From JACTMZ01 sp044359955 (lineage in GTDB: Bacteria; Verrucomicrobiota; Verrucomicrobiia; Chthoniobacterales; JACTMZ01), in the NCBI GenBank assembly GCA_044359955.1, contig JBIKLF010000003.1, forward strand, positions 62,001-126,000: a DNA stretch of 64,000 nucleotides, given 5' to 3'. A model generated the notes under the pieces. The model did no database searches and had not been told where the DNA came from. It saw only the letters and a program-made list of their open reading frames with translations. Below are positions 18,001-26,211 of this stretch, piece after piece (the first letter of the stretch is position 1; every line of letters starts with the position of its first letter). The position numbers and the translations under genes were made by a program.

Positions 18001-18523
18001 CTTCGGCCGGGTCTTCAATCATCCGCATGTCGTGCTCACCGATGAAATGCTCAAACCCGAATTGCAGGGGATGGACCACTTTGCCGAGGGGATGGAGAAC
18101 ATTGTCGTCACGCAAAAACGCGTGGCGGAGCATTACTTCGCCGACGGCAGTATCGCGTGGGCTTGTCCGCCGCTCAAAGCGCTCCTCCACATCATGCGCG
18201 ACGATCATTACGAGGGCAAAACGGTCGACGCTCCGGAAATCCGCGCTCTCTTCACCCGTGAAAGCGTGCTGGCCAGCGATTGGTATCGCGCGCGCCTGCG
18301 CGCCAAGCAGGGTGTCGATGCCCGCCTCTGGAGGCGTCATGTGGACTACCTCGAAAAGTTCCTCGGCAATGCCAGCTATGCCGGGGTGGCCGGCCGTATG
18401 GGCATCACGGATCGCCTGGCCCAGGCCCGCACCAAGCTGGCCGAGGTGCACTCGGCCGGATACGTCGACCAGCTGATCGGCATGACGGGTGTCGAGGCGG
18501 CCATCCCCGAGGTGACGGCGTAG
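15041..18523 (+). CDS. Probable PPi-type phosphoenolpyruvate carboxykinase (1160 aa)
   Basis: A 1160-aa cytosolic protein from the ATG at 15041 (MNTDLEKKIGQLRG). It lacks membrane segments and signal peptide. Its size and the late motif MTGKSPSTTGAGSEGALTKG (near residue 867) match my recollection of diphosphate-dependent PEPCK, a family of about 1100-1200 residues. That enzyme converts PEP, CO2 and phosphate to oxaloacetate and PPi. The ordinary ATP- and GTP-PEPCK P-loops are not seen. If correct it would connect glycolysis to the TCA cycle with mdh (13 kb). The family name is the uncertain part; the gene itself is beyond doubt. A short GAGAGC hairpin follows at 18532-18549, between convergent genes. 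Confidence 0.62.
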   Translation: MNTDLEKKIGQLRGRPGGGEDADALRRRIFYINLKLRDLGCPTYPIEHDAEFADLVGGLMALHREKDRLLAKHLSPADTRIQNFLYDYLQDVVEVPRLPNQTFALDRHGLARQLSLPPDQDEFSSDIINSYRVRQGVLHNPKSDRRTTQGIFHVTEGGLPVPDDKKAVPKAVFGRLLKAALNPPAELLRLPFTSTLPAPAECFVSLLLRPVVCPGVPGVTPEKSMEVRFFVPGGLVCNLDFVESIFGNAGDPNLPDNDAALDTEHWTGHTGCVILAPHLNKLTKAELGLPSWDEATERQRRDGMCWKAPDEIYNDGTAFKITARDERGVVVTIISDNYFGYCKKEVKTQLGMAANLFGNAEEEHAGGALIFPSYDLAEQIAVQDLPLDMPRGFSQAMDLLGDSVEVHPEGYAVDRQHPDIFYVPENARFQLLAQKVTWEKDGETREIPLRLEHRYMLPCGYKIHMAKPAAGRAWRLIGTMAEGTLCHKPCTVSGGGKSEISKPISDAILQGPIFVADVKADFDHVDQLVRHDYANRYADPARHGQDHRLVLSPNRSLGSVIKLLTPSPSFSPGYNAWLETIPQHVKELVYVLKRFYRPEWGEHWRENFSVDTVNGLPANELRFYRRKLVANFLRVGFDTDDAWRTFGLRKDFFPAAKIQMEDDITASTVVPRPLIARLLDAQTGHLPGVKFVHNCEYRLFQRPDDAIHRGYDKVTEDDFSHGGNFFSNYQPLTVAEARGILEDAIGYYEYTRPMQKMIAGYVEEGRPDFFVSNANPRLVDGRPTKNPRYLQARPDLLDPQGRYLADVGIRLARGLTCDAPVLTPVNAVLAGRRNNPPDKAAGIRSLAVYNPIHHMELPELFMEFICSMTGKSPSTTGAGSEGALTKGPFNALPPIYDLNSALVSYAISGYEGFVTAAGYVGPQARVDHDISLLVPEVWCRMSVEERSPEFLHAHGYLERLKDFEHEGRPILAGRLGSRITKKFVNTFFGRVFNHPHVVLTDEMLKPELQGMDHFAEGMENIVVTQKRVAEHYFADGSIAWACPPLKALLHIMRDDHYEGKTVDAPEIRALFTRESVLASDWYRARLRAKQGVDARLWRRHVDYLEKFLGNASYAGVAGRMGITDRLAQARTKLAEVHSAGYVDQLIGMTGVEAAIPEVTA

Positions 18524-18606
18524 CAAGCGGGGCTCTCTCAGTTGAGAGCTGGCAGGGTATCAAGGCTGCCGCGTTGCCGCGTTGGCCCGACAAAAATCCC
18601 GGCACC

Positions 18607-19026
18607 TCAGCTGAAGGTGAGATTCTTCACGCCGGCCGCCGCGGCGCCGTTGAGGACGTCGATGATGCGTTCTTGGCGGGCGTTTTCGTTCGGCCGGATG
18701 ATCACGGGGTCTTTGTCGCCGAAGCGGTCGATGTTGTCTTTCAGTTGCGCGCGCAGCTCGGGCAATTCCTTGCTCGCCGGCGTGTCGAAGACGCGGTTGT
18801 TCATGCTGACCACGCCGTCGGCGCTGATATCGATGATGACCGGCGTGGGCGGGGGTCCGGCACTCTTGGCGCCGGCGCCGCTGGGTAGGCTGATATTCAA
18901 CTCACGCTCGACCACCTGCGAGCCGGCCGAGGCCATGAAAAAAAGCAGGAGGACGAAGACAACGTCCACCATCGGGGCAATCTGGAAACCAGCATCGCCG
19001 TCCTCGGAGCCTACGGAACCACCCAT
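18607..19026 (-). CDS. exbD: ExbD/TolR-family biopolymer transport protein (second copy)
   Basis: A 139-aa protein with an N-terminal cytoplasmic segment, one transmembrane helix (FQIAPMVDVVFVLLLFFMAS, including the conserved Asp that carries protons) and a periplasmic domain ending in AAAAGVKNLTFS. It is last in the TPR-TolQ-ExbD-ExbD run. It would form, with the MotA/TolQ/ExbB homologue, an ion-driven motor energising outer-membrane processes. Two consecutive ExbD paralogues suggest a heteromeric ExbD partner. Confidence 0.93.
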   Translation of the reverse strand: MGGSVGSEDGDAGFQIAPMVDVVFVLLLFFMASAGSQVVERELNISLPSGAGAKSAGPPPTPVIIDISADGVVSMNNRVFDTPASKELPELRAQLKDNIDRFGDKDPVIIRPNENARQERIIDVLNGAAAAGVKNLTFS

Positions 19027-19067
19027 GATTCAGAAATTCGACCAATTGCTGACGCGATGCAAGCGGG

Positions 19068-19547
19068 TCAGGACGGGGTCGGCGCCGCCTCCTTGTCGAC
19101 GACGGAGAAAGTTACATTGGCAATACCCGCCCGGCCGACCGCCTCGAGCAGGCTTTTCATGGAGGCATAACGCACGTCTTTGTCGGCGCGGATGAGGACG
19201 CGAACCATCGGGTTTTTCGCGATGTGGTTTTGCAGGACGGGGATGAGATCCCCGGGCGAGGGATAGTCCTTTTCGTTGACGCTGATGGCCACCGCGCTGC
19301 TGATCGGATGGATCGCGAGGTTGACGATGATTTGTCCGGGATTCTCTTTCGCGTCTTTGGCGTCTTTGGCCACGGCGAGGCGGATGTCTTTGTTCGACTG
19401 CAGGACCTCGGTCGAACTGATCGACATGAAGAAAACGAGGAGTACGAGCAAGATGTCGATCATCGGCGCGATCTGGAATTCCGGATCGGAGTCCGGCTCC
19501 GGCTGACGGTGCTTCCTTTTGCCTTTTTTGGGGGCGGCGTCGGACAT
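19068..19547 (-). CDS. exbD: ExbD/TolR-family biopolymer transport protein (first copy)
   Basis: A 159-aa protein. A Lys/Arg-rich cytoplasmic head (KKGKRKHRQPEPDSDPEF) is followed by the transmembrane helix FQIAPMIDILLVLLVFFMSI with the conserved proton-carrying Asp, then a periplasmic domain. It lies 4 bp downstream of the TolQ/ExbB gene and 41 bp upstream of its paralogue. Compared with the second copy it has a longer periplasmic domain and a C-terminal extension (KEAAPTPS). It acts as the stator/peptidoglycan-contact component of an energy-transducing complex. Confidence 0.93.
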   Translation of the reverse strand: MSDAAPKKGKRKHRQPEPDSDPEFQIAPMIDILLVLLVFFMSISSTEVLQSNKDIRLAVAKDAKDAKENPGQIIVNLAIHPISSAVAISVNEKDYPSPGDLIPVLQNHIAKNPMVRVLIRADKDVRYASMKSLLEAVGRAGIANVTFSVVDKEAAPTPS

Positions 19548-19551
19548 CGGG

Positions 19552-20460
19552 TTAGGACTGCCAATCGAGCGTGGTTCCGCAGCCGGGGCACGGGTTGTGG
19601 CCGGGCACGACCGCGGTCTGGCAGACCGGGCAGTTGGTGGTCAGTTGCATCGACACCTTGTGCGAGACCTTGGACTCGGCGGATCCGGCGCTCAATCCGT
19701 CACCCGCGCTGAAATTTTCCCCGATGCGCAGGCCCTTTACTTCATCGAACGGTATGTCCTCGACGAGGTGGTTGAGTTCGCTGTCGGCAAACACCGTGGC
19801 GTCGCTGATGCGGTTGCGGAAGAAGTAGTAGAAAATAAAGGCCGGGATGGCGATGAAGAGACCGCTCGCCGTGGCCAGGAGCACCTCGCCGATGCTCAGG
19901 GCGAGCTTGCGCGGGTCGGAAACGCCGGTCTGCCCGAGGACGGCGAACGCGCCCATCATGCCGATGACCGTGCCGAGCAGCCCGATCATCGGGGCGATGA
20001 CGCCGATGACCGAGAGGTAGCTGTTGCGGGTCTTGAAAACCTGCGATTGGCGGATGCCGAGTTCGATGATGGCGGTGTCGGTTGCATCCTTGCCGCGCCC
20101 GATACGCTCCAAGGCCCCGCCGAGCACGGCGGCGATGTAGGTCTTGGCATTGGCTTGGCAGGTCTCCCAGGCCTCCTGGAAATTGCCGGCCCGGAGCGAT
20201 TCGTCGAGGGCGCCGACCAAGGCCTTGGGGGCCAGGTTCTGGGGCCGAACTTGAAGGAAAAGCTGGATGATGAAAGTCACCATGACGACCGAGGTGGCCA
20301 CAATGGCCAGCCAGATCATGATGATGAGCGGACCGCCGTGCAGAATCATCTCGATGATCGAGGTGCTGCCGCCTTCAGTTTCCGCGGCGCGGGCGGGGGA
20401 GGCCGCAAGCAAGGCGGACGTCAGTAAGGCGGGGATTATGAGCGGGCGGTGGGTCATCAT
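19552..20460 (-). CDS. MotA/TolQ/ExbB proton channel with C-terminal zinc ribbon
   Basis: A 302-aa protein with a signal peptide (MMTHRPLIIPALLTSALLAA), as in long ExbB homologues, and three transmembrane helices. The channel core (VIAPMIGLLGTVIGMMGAF and the later GLFIAIPAFIFYYFFRNR) is typical of TolQ/ExbB. Unusually, the C-terminus carries a four-cysteine ribbon: Cys277, Cys280, Cys291 and Cys294 in NCPVCQTAVVPGHNPCPGCG. This would lie in the cytoplasm. The gene sits in an operon with an upstream TPR gene and two ExbD genes; no TonB homologue is adjacent. Confidence 0.92.
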   Translation of the reverse strand: MMTHRPLIIPALLTSALLAASPARAAETEGGSTSIIEMILHGGPLIIMIWLAIVATSVVMVTFIIQLFLQVRPQNLAPKALVGALDESLRAGNFQEAWETCQANAKTYIAAVLGGALERIGRGKDATDTAIIELGIRQSQVFKTRNSYLSVIGVIAPMIGLLGTVIGMMGAFAVLGQTGVSDPRKLALSIGEVLLATASGLFIAIPAFIFYYFFRNRISDATVFADSELNHLVEDIPFDEVKGLRIGENFSAGDGLSAGSAESKVSHKVSMQLTTNCPVCQTAVVPGHNPCPGCGTTLDWQS

Positions 20461-20483
20461 AGGTTTGGTGGGTGTTGGGAAAA

Positions 20484-21239
20484 TCAGGGTGCGATGAGGC
20501 CGGCCTGTTCGGCGCGCAAGGCGTCGGCGCGCTTCTGGGCGTCAGTGGCGGCATTTTTGTCGAAAGGGAAGAGGGCGCTGGCCTTCAAGTAGCTGGCCAA
20601 GGCGGCCTGATGGTCGCCGGCCGCTTCTTGCACCCGGCCGGTGAGCAAGTGGGCCTGACAAAGGGCCGCCGCATCGGAGGGCGCGGGGAACGCCGTTTGG
20701 TCCGAGGTCGCGAGCAGGGGCGCGAGCAGAGGGGAGGCTTGGTCAAAGCGGCCGCCTTCGACGGCCAAGCGAGCCCGGCCGAGGTTGGCCAGGGCGGTGG
20801 CCTCCGGATAGGTCTGGACTAGTTTGTCATAGGCCGCCGCCGCGCCCTCCTGGTCGCCGTCGGCCAGCTTGGCATCGCCCAGCAGTGCCGTGGCGCGCTG
20901 GGCCCACGGGGCGGGCAGGCCGGCGTAGGTGTCGTTGATTTTTTGCAAGGCACCAACCGCCCCGGCGGCGTCGCCGGAGGCCAGGCGTGCAGCGGCGGCT
21001 TCGAATTCCGGTGGAGCGTCCATGCGAATCTCGCGGATTTCGGCGAGCGGGATGCCGGTGGCTCCGCCGCCGGGGATTTGCAGGCGGACATTTCCGCCGC
21101 TCACGCCGGTGATTTTTCCCTCGCGGGTCGCCCCGCTTTTCATGACCACGGCATCCTGCGCCGCGACGGGCAGGCTGGCCGTGGCGAGTGCGGCCAAGAC
21201 AAGGAAAAATCTCTGGGGGACCCGGGGGCTTGCTTTCAT
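20484..21239 (-). CDS. Periplasmic TPR protein upstream of the TolQ/ExbD operon
   Basis: A 251-aa exported protein (signal peptide MKASPRVPQRFFLVLAALAT). A small beta-domain at about residues 30-70 (VVMKSGATREGKITGVSGGN, an SH3-like/SppA-N-like pattern) precedes three or four TPR-like helical repeats rich in Ala/Leu (RLASGDAAGAVGALQKINDT and following). Its position 23 bp upstream of the TolQ/ExbB gene suggests it works in the periplasm with that motor. An in-frame ATG four codons upstream is an alternative start. The specific function is unknown. Confidence 0.75.
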   Translation of the reverse strand: MKASPRVPQRFFLVLAALATASLPVAAQDAVVMKSGATREGKITGVSGGNVRLQIPGGGATGIPLAEIREIRMDAPPEFEAAAARLASGDAAGAVGALQKINDTYAGLPAPWAQRATALLGDAKLADGDQEGAAAAYDKLVQTYPEATALANLGRARLAVEGGRFDQASPLLAPLLATSDQTAFPAPSDAAALCQAHLLTGRVQEAAGDHQAALASYLKASALFPFDKNAATDAQKRADALRAEQAGLIAP

Positions 21240-21289
21240 CAGGCTGACCAATTAAGCCAACCACGCGTCTTTTTCAACACAATCGTCCC

Positions 21290-22804
21290 ATGTTCACCAC
21301 TATCCGCAAGCACCAGCGCTGGCTCATGACCCTGATCGCCGCGCTGACCATCATCGCCTTCGCCTGGCTCTACAACACGACCGACCTCGAGCGGGTGGGC
21401 AGCAATATCGTGGCCAAGATTTACGGCCGTGATGTCATGCAGGTGGATATCGAGCGTGCGGTGCGCAACTACCAGTTGGCGCTCGCTCTGGGTCAGTTCG
21501 AGCTGGTCCGCGATCTGGCCGGCCAGGCGCAGTCGGAGGACGAAGCGGCCAACAATTTTATCTGGAATCTCATGGTCATGCAGCATGAGGCGGCCCGTCT
21601 CGGCGTCGAACCGGGTGACCAAGCGGTCGTCGACCGCATCAAAATGCTGCCGGTGTTCCAGACCGAGGGGCAATTCGATCCGGTCAAATATTCCACCTTC
21701 ATGCAGGAACAATTGGCGCCGCGCGGATTCACCGAGCGGCAGCTGGAGAATGTGATCCGGGACAGCCTGCGCTTGGCCGGGCTCAAGGAACTCGTCGGTT
21801 CGCCCGCCATGGTCATGCCCGGTGAAGCCGCGGCCGCCCTGAACCGCATCCGTCCGCTCAATCTCGAGATCCTGCGCTGGAATGCCGCCACGGTGGCCAA
21901 AAACGTGCGGGTGGATGACAGCCAGCTGACCGAAGCCTTCGCGGCCCGCGCCCAAGACCTGCAGGTGCCGGAGAAACGCTCGGTGCGCTACGTGCTTTTT
22001 GCTTTGGCACCGGACCAACGGGAACTGGAAGGCGCCGCGCGGGTGGCGGTCTTGCAGAAGACGGCCACGGCGACCGGGGATTTTTCGCAGGCGCTGACCG
22101 ACGGCGGCGGGGATCTGGCGACGGTGGCCGCGCAGAAGGGGCTCAAGGTCCAAACCACCCCTTTCTTTGCGGCGGATGCTTCGGCCGGTGGTGCTTTGGC
22201 CGATGCGGATGGCGAGGTGGTGCCTGCGGCCGCGGCGGTGGCCTTTCGTTTGCCGCAGGGCGCGGGAAATTTTGAAATCGTCGAGGTGGGCAATGACGGC
22301 TACGCGGTCATCGAGGTGGCCGGGGTGGAGGCCGCGCGGCCCATGACCTTCGAGGAGGCTCGGGCGGATCTGCTTGCGGACCTCATAGCGCGTCAGCGCG
22401 ACACCATGGTCCGTGAAGCGGCGGAGCGTGATCTGGGCGAGTTGCGTGCGGCCATGGATGGAGGCAAGGACTTTGCCGCGGCGGCGCAGGCGGCCGGGGT
22501 CAAACCGGAGAAGGTTTCCGGTTTGAGCGTCCTTGACCGGGAACTTGCGCCCGACCGGCGGCAGATCGCCATGGCCGCGATTGATCTGGCCGACGGCGCA
22601 CTGGGCGGCTTTGTGCCCGCGCCCGATGGCGGCTTTGCCGTCTACGTGGCCTCGCGCGGCGAACTGGATGAGCAGGCCGCGGCCGAGCAGCAACCGATGA
22701 TGGAAAGAAGCCTGCTCGAGGGCAAAGAGATGCTTCTCTTCGCCCAGTGGCTCGCCACGGCGCGGCAGGAATCCGCCCTCCAGGTTCTGCGTCCGATGAT
22801 GTAA
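21290..22804 (+). CDS. PpiD/SurA-like membrane-anchored periplasmic chaperone
   Basis: A 504-aa protein. A short cytoplasmic start (MFTTIRKHQRW) precedes one transmembrane helix at 12-29. A SurA-N-like helical domain follows (residues about 35-180), with motifs such as AKIYGRDVMQVDIERAVRNY and AARLGVEPGDQAVVDRIKML. The rest holds long helices and a region where a parvulin PPIase domain would be expected, but no clear parvulin motif is visible. PpiD-type proteins assist periplasmic and outer-membrane protein folding near the Sec translocon. The ATG is 50 bp from the divergent TPR gene start. Confidence 0.8.
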   Translation: MFTTIRKHQRWLMTLIAALTIIAFAWLYNTTDLERVGSNIVAKIYGRDVMQVDIERAVRNYQLALALGQFELVRDLAGQAQSEDEAANNFIWNLMVMQHEAARLGVEPGDQAVVDRIKMLPVFQTEGQFDPVKYSTFMQEQLAPRGFTERQLENVIRDSLRLAGLKELVGSPAMVMPGEAAAALNRIRPLNLEILRWNAATVAKNVRVDDSQLTEAFAARAQDLQVPEKRSVRYVLFALAPDQRELEGAARVAVLQKTATATGDFSQALTDGGGDLATVAAQKGLKVQTTPFFAADASAGGALADADGEVVPAAAAVAFRLPQGAGNFEIVEVGNDGYAVIEVAGVEAARPMTFEEARADLLADLIARQRDTMVREAAERDLGELRAAMDGGKDFAAAAQAAGVKPEKVSGLSVLDRELAPDRRQIAMAAIDLADGALGGFVPAPDGGFAVYVASRGELDEQAAAEQQPMMERSLLEGKEMLLFAQWLATARQESALQVLRPMM

Positions 22805-22865
22805 CCGCGCTCCCGCGCTTTTTGACGTTGGGTTGTGGGCGCGGGGAGGCTTTGATAGGGGCGCG

Positions 22866-24419
22866 ATGTCGGCACCAACCTTTTTCATTACCACCGCGAT
22901 CGATTACACGAACGCCCCGCCGCACATCGGTCACGCTTACGAAAAGGTGTTGGCCGACGTGATGGCGCGCTGGCACCGCGAACGCGGACGCCCCGTTTTC
23001 TTCCTCACTGGCGTCGACCAGCACGGGCAGAAAGTCCAGCAGTCGGCGGAAAAAGCCGGGGTTCCTCCCGCGCAATTCGCCCGTGAGATCACCGCAAAAT
23101 TCAAGGCCTTGTGGGAGAAACTGGGGATTTCCTACGATGGCTGGGCGGAGACGACCGATCCGCGCCACATGGCCGCGGTCCAGGCCGTGCTGCAGCAACT
23201 GCACGACCAAGGCGACCTCTACAAGGCACGGCACAGCGGTCACTACAGCGTGCGGCAGGAGCAATTTCTCACCGACAAGGAACGCAACGCGCAAGGCGAG
23301 TTCGGACCCGAATGGGGCGAAGTCGTTTTTATCGAGGAGGAAAATTGGTATTTCCGGCTCTCCAAATACCGCCCGTGGCTGGCCGGGCACCTGGCCGCGC
23401 ATCCGGACTTTGTTCAGCCTTCTTTCCGCGCCAACGAACTGGCCAACGCGGTGGCCAAGGAAGCGGGGGATCTGTGCATCTCGCGTCCGAAGTCGCGTCT
23501 GGCCTGGGGTATCGAGCTTCCCTTCGACCGCGATTACGTGACCTACGTCTGGTTCGACGCGCTGATGAATTACGCGACCTTCGCCGGATTCCGTGCCCAG
23601 GATGGAACGGGTCTTCCCGATTTCGCGGAACTCTGGCCCTGCGACGTGCAGGTGATTGGCAAAGATATTCTGGTGCCCGCGCACGGCATTTACTGGCCGA
23701 TCATGCTCAAGGCCGCGGGCTTGGAGGTCATGCCGAAGCTTCTGGTTCATGGTTGGTGGAACCTTGGCGGCACCAAAGTCAGCAAAAGCTCGGGCAATGT
23801 GGTCGATCCCGACGCGCTGGCCGACCGCTACGGCGCGGAAGCTTTGCGCTACTACCTCATGCGCGACATTGCGACCGGTCAGGACGCCGACTTCAACGAA
23901 GAACGTCTCCAAGCGCGCTACAATGCCGACCTGGCCAACGACCTTGGCAATCTCGTCAATCGCACGGTCAGTATGGCGCGCCGCTACCGCAGCGGGACGC
24001 TCGGGGCCGTGCCGGCGGACAAATCGGCGGACGCTCTGGCCATCGAGGTGCTCGGGTCGGAAATGGCCCTGCGCTTTGACGCGGCGCTCGGCGAATACCA
24101 AATCCACTCCGCGCTCGAAGCTGTCTGGGAACTCATCGCGGCGGCCAACGGTTTTGTCGAAAGCTCCGCGCCTTGGAAGCTGGCCAAAGACCCGGACCTC
24201 GCCGCCCGCCTTGACGAAGTTCTGGTTACTTTGGTGGAGGCCGCGCGCTTGGCCGCCGTGTTGGTCCATCCGGTCATCCCGCAGGCGTCGGACGAACTTC
24301 TGGCTCAACTCGGATGCTCGGGAAAACTCACGCCTGCCTGGGGTGCGGTCGCGGCCGGGCATACGGTGGGCGAGCCCCGTCCGGTTTTTCCCCGGCTCGA
24401 GCCCGAAGCGGCCGCCTGA
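22866..24419 (+). CDS. metG: Methionyl-tRNA synthetase (short, zinc-less form)
   Basis: A 517-aa class I aminoacyl-tRNA synthetase. The HIGH signature is at residues 20-23 (NAPPHIGHAYEKVLAD) and the KMSKS equivalent is KVSKS at 304-308. The connective region (GHYSVRQEQFLTDKE) has no CxxC zinc knuckles, so this is the zinc-less subtype. The C-terminal helical anticodon-binding domain ends in a Pro/Glu-rich tail, and no C-terminal EMAP/dimerisation domain is present. It charges initiator and elongator tRNA-Met. The stop is 3 bp before the GTG of the acyltransferase gene, so these two plus the lipoprotein gene form one unit. Confidence 0.95.
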   Translation: MSAPTFFITTAIDYTNAPPHIGHAYEKVLADVMARWHRERGRPVFFLTGVDQHGQKVQQSAEKAGVPPAQFAREITAKFKALWEKLGISYDGWAETTDPRHMAAVQAVLQQLHDQGDLYKARHSGHYSVRQEQFLTDKERNAQGEFGPEWGEVVFIEEENWYFRLSKYRPWLAGHLAAHPDFVQPSFRANELANAVAKEAGDLCISRPKSRLAWGIELPFDRDYVTYVWFDALMNYATFAGFRAQDGTGLPDFAELWPCDVQVIGKDILVPAHGIYWPIMLKAAGLEVMPKLLVHGWWNLGGTKVSKSSGNVVDPDALADRYGAEALRYYLMRDIATGQDADFNEERLQARYNADLANDLGNLVNRTVSMARRYRSGTLGAVPADKSADALAIEVLGSEMALRFDAALGEYQIHSALEAVWELIAAANGFVESSAPWKLAKDPDLAARLDEVLVTLVEAARLAAVLVHPVIPQASDELLAQLGCSGKLTPAWGAVAAGHTVGEPRPVFPRLEPEAAA

Positions 24420-24422
24420 TCC

Positions 24423-25451
24423 GTGGGGAAAAAATTTCCAAATTGGGAAGACCTCGGGTTCTGGGCCCGCCTTCGTTGCCGCGTCGAGTTCGCTGGGCTC
24501 TGGATGTTTTCGCGTCTGATTCCACTGCTCTCGTGGCGCGCGGTGCGTGGTCTGGCCTGGTTGCTCGGCGGATTGGTTTACCAATTCGACAAACGCGGGC
24601 GGGCCTACGCGCAGGCCAATCTCGAAATGGCCTTCGGCCGGGAGAAGACGCCGGAGGAGATCCGGCGGATCGGGCGCGATTCCTACCGGCAATTCGCCCG
24701 CTCCATGCTCGAACTTTTTTGGGCCCGCAATTTCACGGCGGAGAATTACCCGCAACGCATGGTCATGGAGGGTTGGGATGAGGCGAGGGAACTCAATGCG
24801 CGGCACCACGGCGGCATCTTTGTCTGCCTGCACTACGGGAATTTCGAGTGGCTAAGCATCGCCGGTTCGTTTGAACGCCTGCCCGGCTGCATCGTGACCC
24901 AGCGGTTCCGCAATCCGCTGCTCGGTCCGATCTTCGACGAATTGCGCGCGATCAGCGGTCACCGCATCGTCCCGCAGGAGCGCTCCATGCTCGTCACCCT
25001 CAAACATCTCAAAGCGGGAGGAAATATCGGCGTCCTCATCGACCTCCAACTCGACCCGCGCCTGCCCTCCGTGCCGATCAAATCCTTCGGCCGGTGGTGC
25101 TCGGTGACCAAGCTGCACGCCGTTTTGCAAAAGCGCACCGGGCTCCCCATTATTCCGATTGAAAGTGTGCCGATGGCGGACGGACGCTACCGCACGATCG
25201 CGCACCCGCCTTTGTCTTTTGGGCCGGAGGCGACCCATCAGGAAATCGCCCAGCAGTGTTGGGATGCCTTCGAAGCCCAGGTGCGGCGTCAGCCCGAGGG
25301 TTGGCTCTGGGCCTACAAACACTGGCGCCATCTTCCCGAGGGCGAGGACCCGGCCCGTTACCCGTTTTATGCCGGCCCCAGCCGTGACTTCGACGCGTTG
25401 CTCAAAGCGGAGTTTGCCCTCGGCGAGGCATCGGCCGAAGATAAGGCGTGA
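24423..25451 (+). CDS. Lysophospholipid/lipid A-type acyltransferase (LpxL/HtrB family)
   Basis: A 342-aa protein from the GTG at 24423. It has an N-terminal hydrophobic helix (FAGLWMFSRLIPLLSW) and the LpxL-type HX4E catalytic motif HYGNFE at 137-142. Family blocks follow in VTQRFRNPLLGPIFDELR, NIGVLIDLQLDPRLPSVPI and PEGWLWAYKHWRH. Members transfer a fatty acyl chain, classically to lipid A at the inner-membrane face. Whether this organism makes a standard lipid A cannot be told here. It overlaps the following lipoprotein gene by 4 bp. Confidence 0.88.
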   Translation: MGKKFPNWEDLGFWARLRCRVEFAGLWMFSRLIPLLSWRAVRGLAWLLGGLVYQFDKRGRAYAQANLEMAFGREKTPEEIRRIGRDSYRQFARSMLELFWARNFTAENYPQRMVMEGWDEARELNARHHGGIFVCLHYGNFEWLSIAGSFERLPGCIVTQRFRNPLLGPIFDELRAISGHRIVPQERSMLVTLKHLKAGGNIGVLIDLQLDPRLPSVPIKSFGRWCSVTKLHAVLQKRTGLPIIPIESVPMADGRYRTIAHPPLSFGPEATHQEIAQQCWDAFEAQVRRQPEGWLWAYKHWRHLPEGEDPARYPFYAGPSRDFDALLKAEFALGEASAEDKA

Positions 25452-26020
25452 AGACCTTCCTCCTCCTGCCCTTTCTTCTCATGTTTTCGTTATCTGGTTG
25501 CAGCTCCGGTCCCACCGACTTCCGGGCCGATTACGCCAAGGCGTTGGCCGAGCGTCCCGGCGTCGCCCTCGGGAGCAACGAGTCGGCGCAGCGGGCGGTG
25601 CAGCGCTTTGCCGCGCTCTACGGGGATCTCAGCGAGGAAAATGTCAAAGCCCTCGTGCGCGAAACCTATGCCGCGGATGCTTGGTTCAACGACACGGTCG
25701 CGACCGAGGTCGGGATCGAGGCGGTGGAAAAGTATCTGCTCAAAACGGCGCGCGGCGCGGAAAAAGTGGAAGCCCGCCTCGAGGATGTCGCGGTCTCCGG
25801 CTCGGATGTCTATGCGCGTTGGACCATGGAAATCCGCGCGAAGAACCTCGCCGGGGGAAAACCGATTACGACCGAAGGCATCTCGCAATTGCGCTTCGAC
25901 CAAGCAGGCCGGATCATTCTGCATCAGGATTTTTGGAATCCAGCCGCCGGAATTTATCAGCACCTCCCCGTGCTCGGTCCGGCCATCCGTTTCGTCAACG
26001 GATTGATCTCTGGTCAGTAA
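25448..26020 (+). CDS. Lipoprotein with SnoaL/NTF2-like domain
   Basis: A 190-aa lipoprotein beginning at the GTG at 25448 (overlap GTGA with the acyltransferase). The lipobox LSGC gives a lipidated Cys at about residue 18. The mature part contains an NTF2-like cone-fold pattern: helices around FAALYGDLSEENVKALV, then strands AEDAWF-like, VSGSDVYARWTMEIRAKNL and QLRFDQAGRIILHQDFWNPA. NTF2-like domains bind small molecules or act as enzymes such as isomerases; no catalytic assignment is possible. The last residues (GPAIRFVNGLISGQ) match the family's usual helix. Confidence 0.72.
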   Translation: MKTFLLLPFLLMFSLSGCSSGPTDFRADYAKALAERPGVALGSNESAQRAVQRFAALYGDLSEENVKALVRETYAADAWFNDTVATEVGIEAVEKYLLKTARGAEKVEARLEDVAVSGSDVYARWTMEIRAKNLAGGKPITTEGISQLRFDQAGRIILHQDFWNPAAGIYQHLPVLGPAIRFVNGLISGQ

Positions 26021-26211
26021 GACTAACGTCCTTTTGCTTTTCGACGCCCGAGGAACTCGAAGTGTTTTCAGGCAGCGACGGTCATAGACCGCCGCTACAA
26101 GTTTTTGTCGAGATGTAGCGGCGCTCAGCCGAGGCTTGGCGAGACGGGTTGCCGCAGGCAACCAACTGATCTGAGCGTCGGTGCCTTTGCCCCTGGCAGT
26201 GATGGTAGCCC

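Noticed and set aside
22500..24833. A 777-codon minus-strand frame opposite metG
   Set aside because: Antisense shadow; metG has HIGH and KVSKS motifs.
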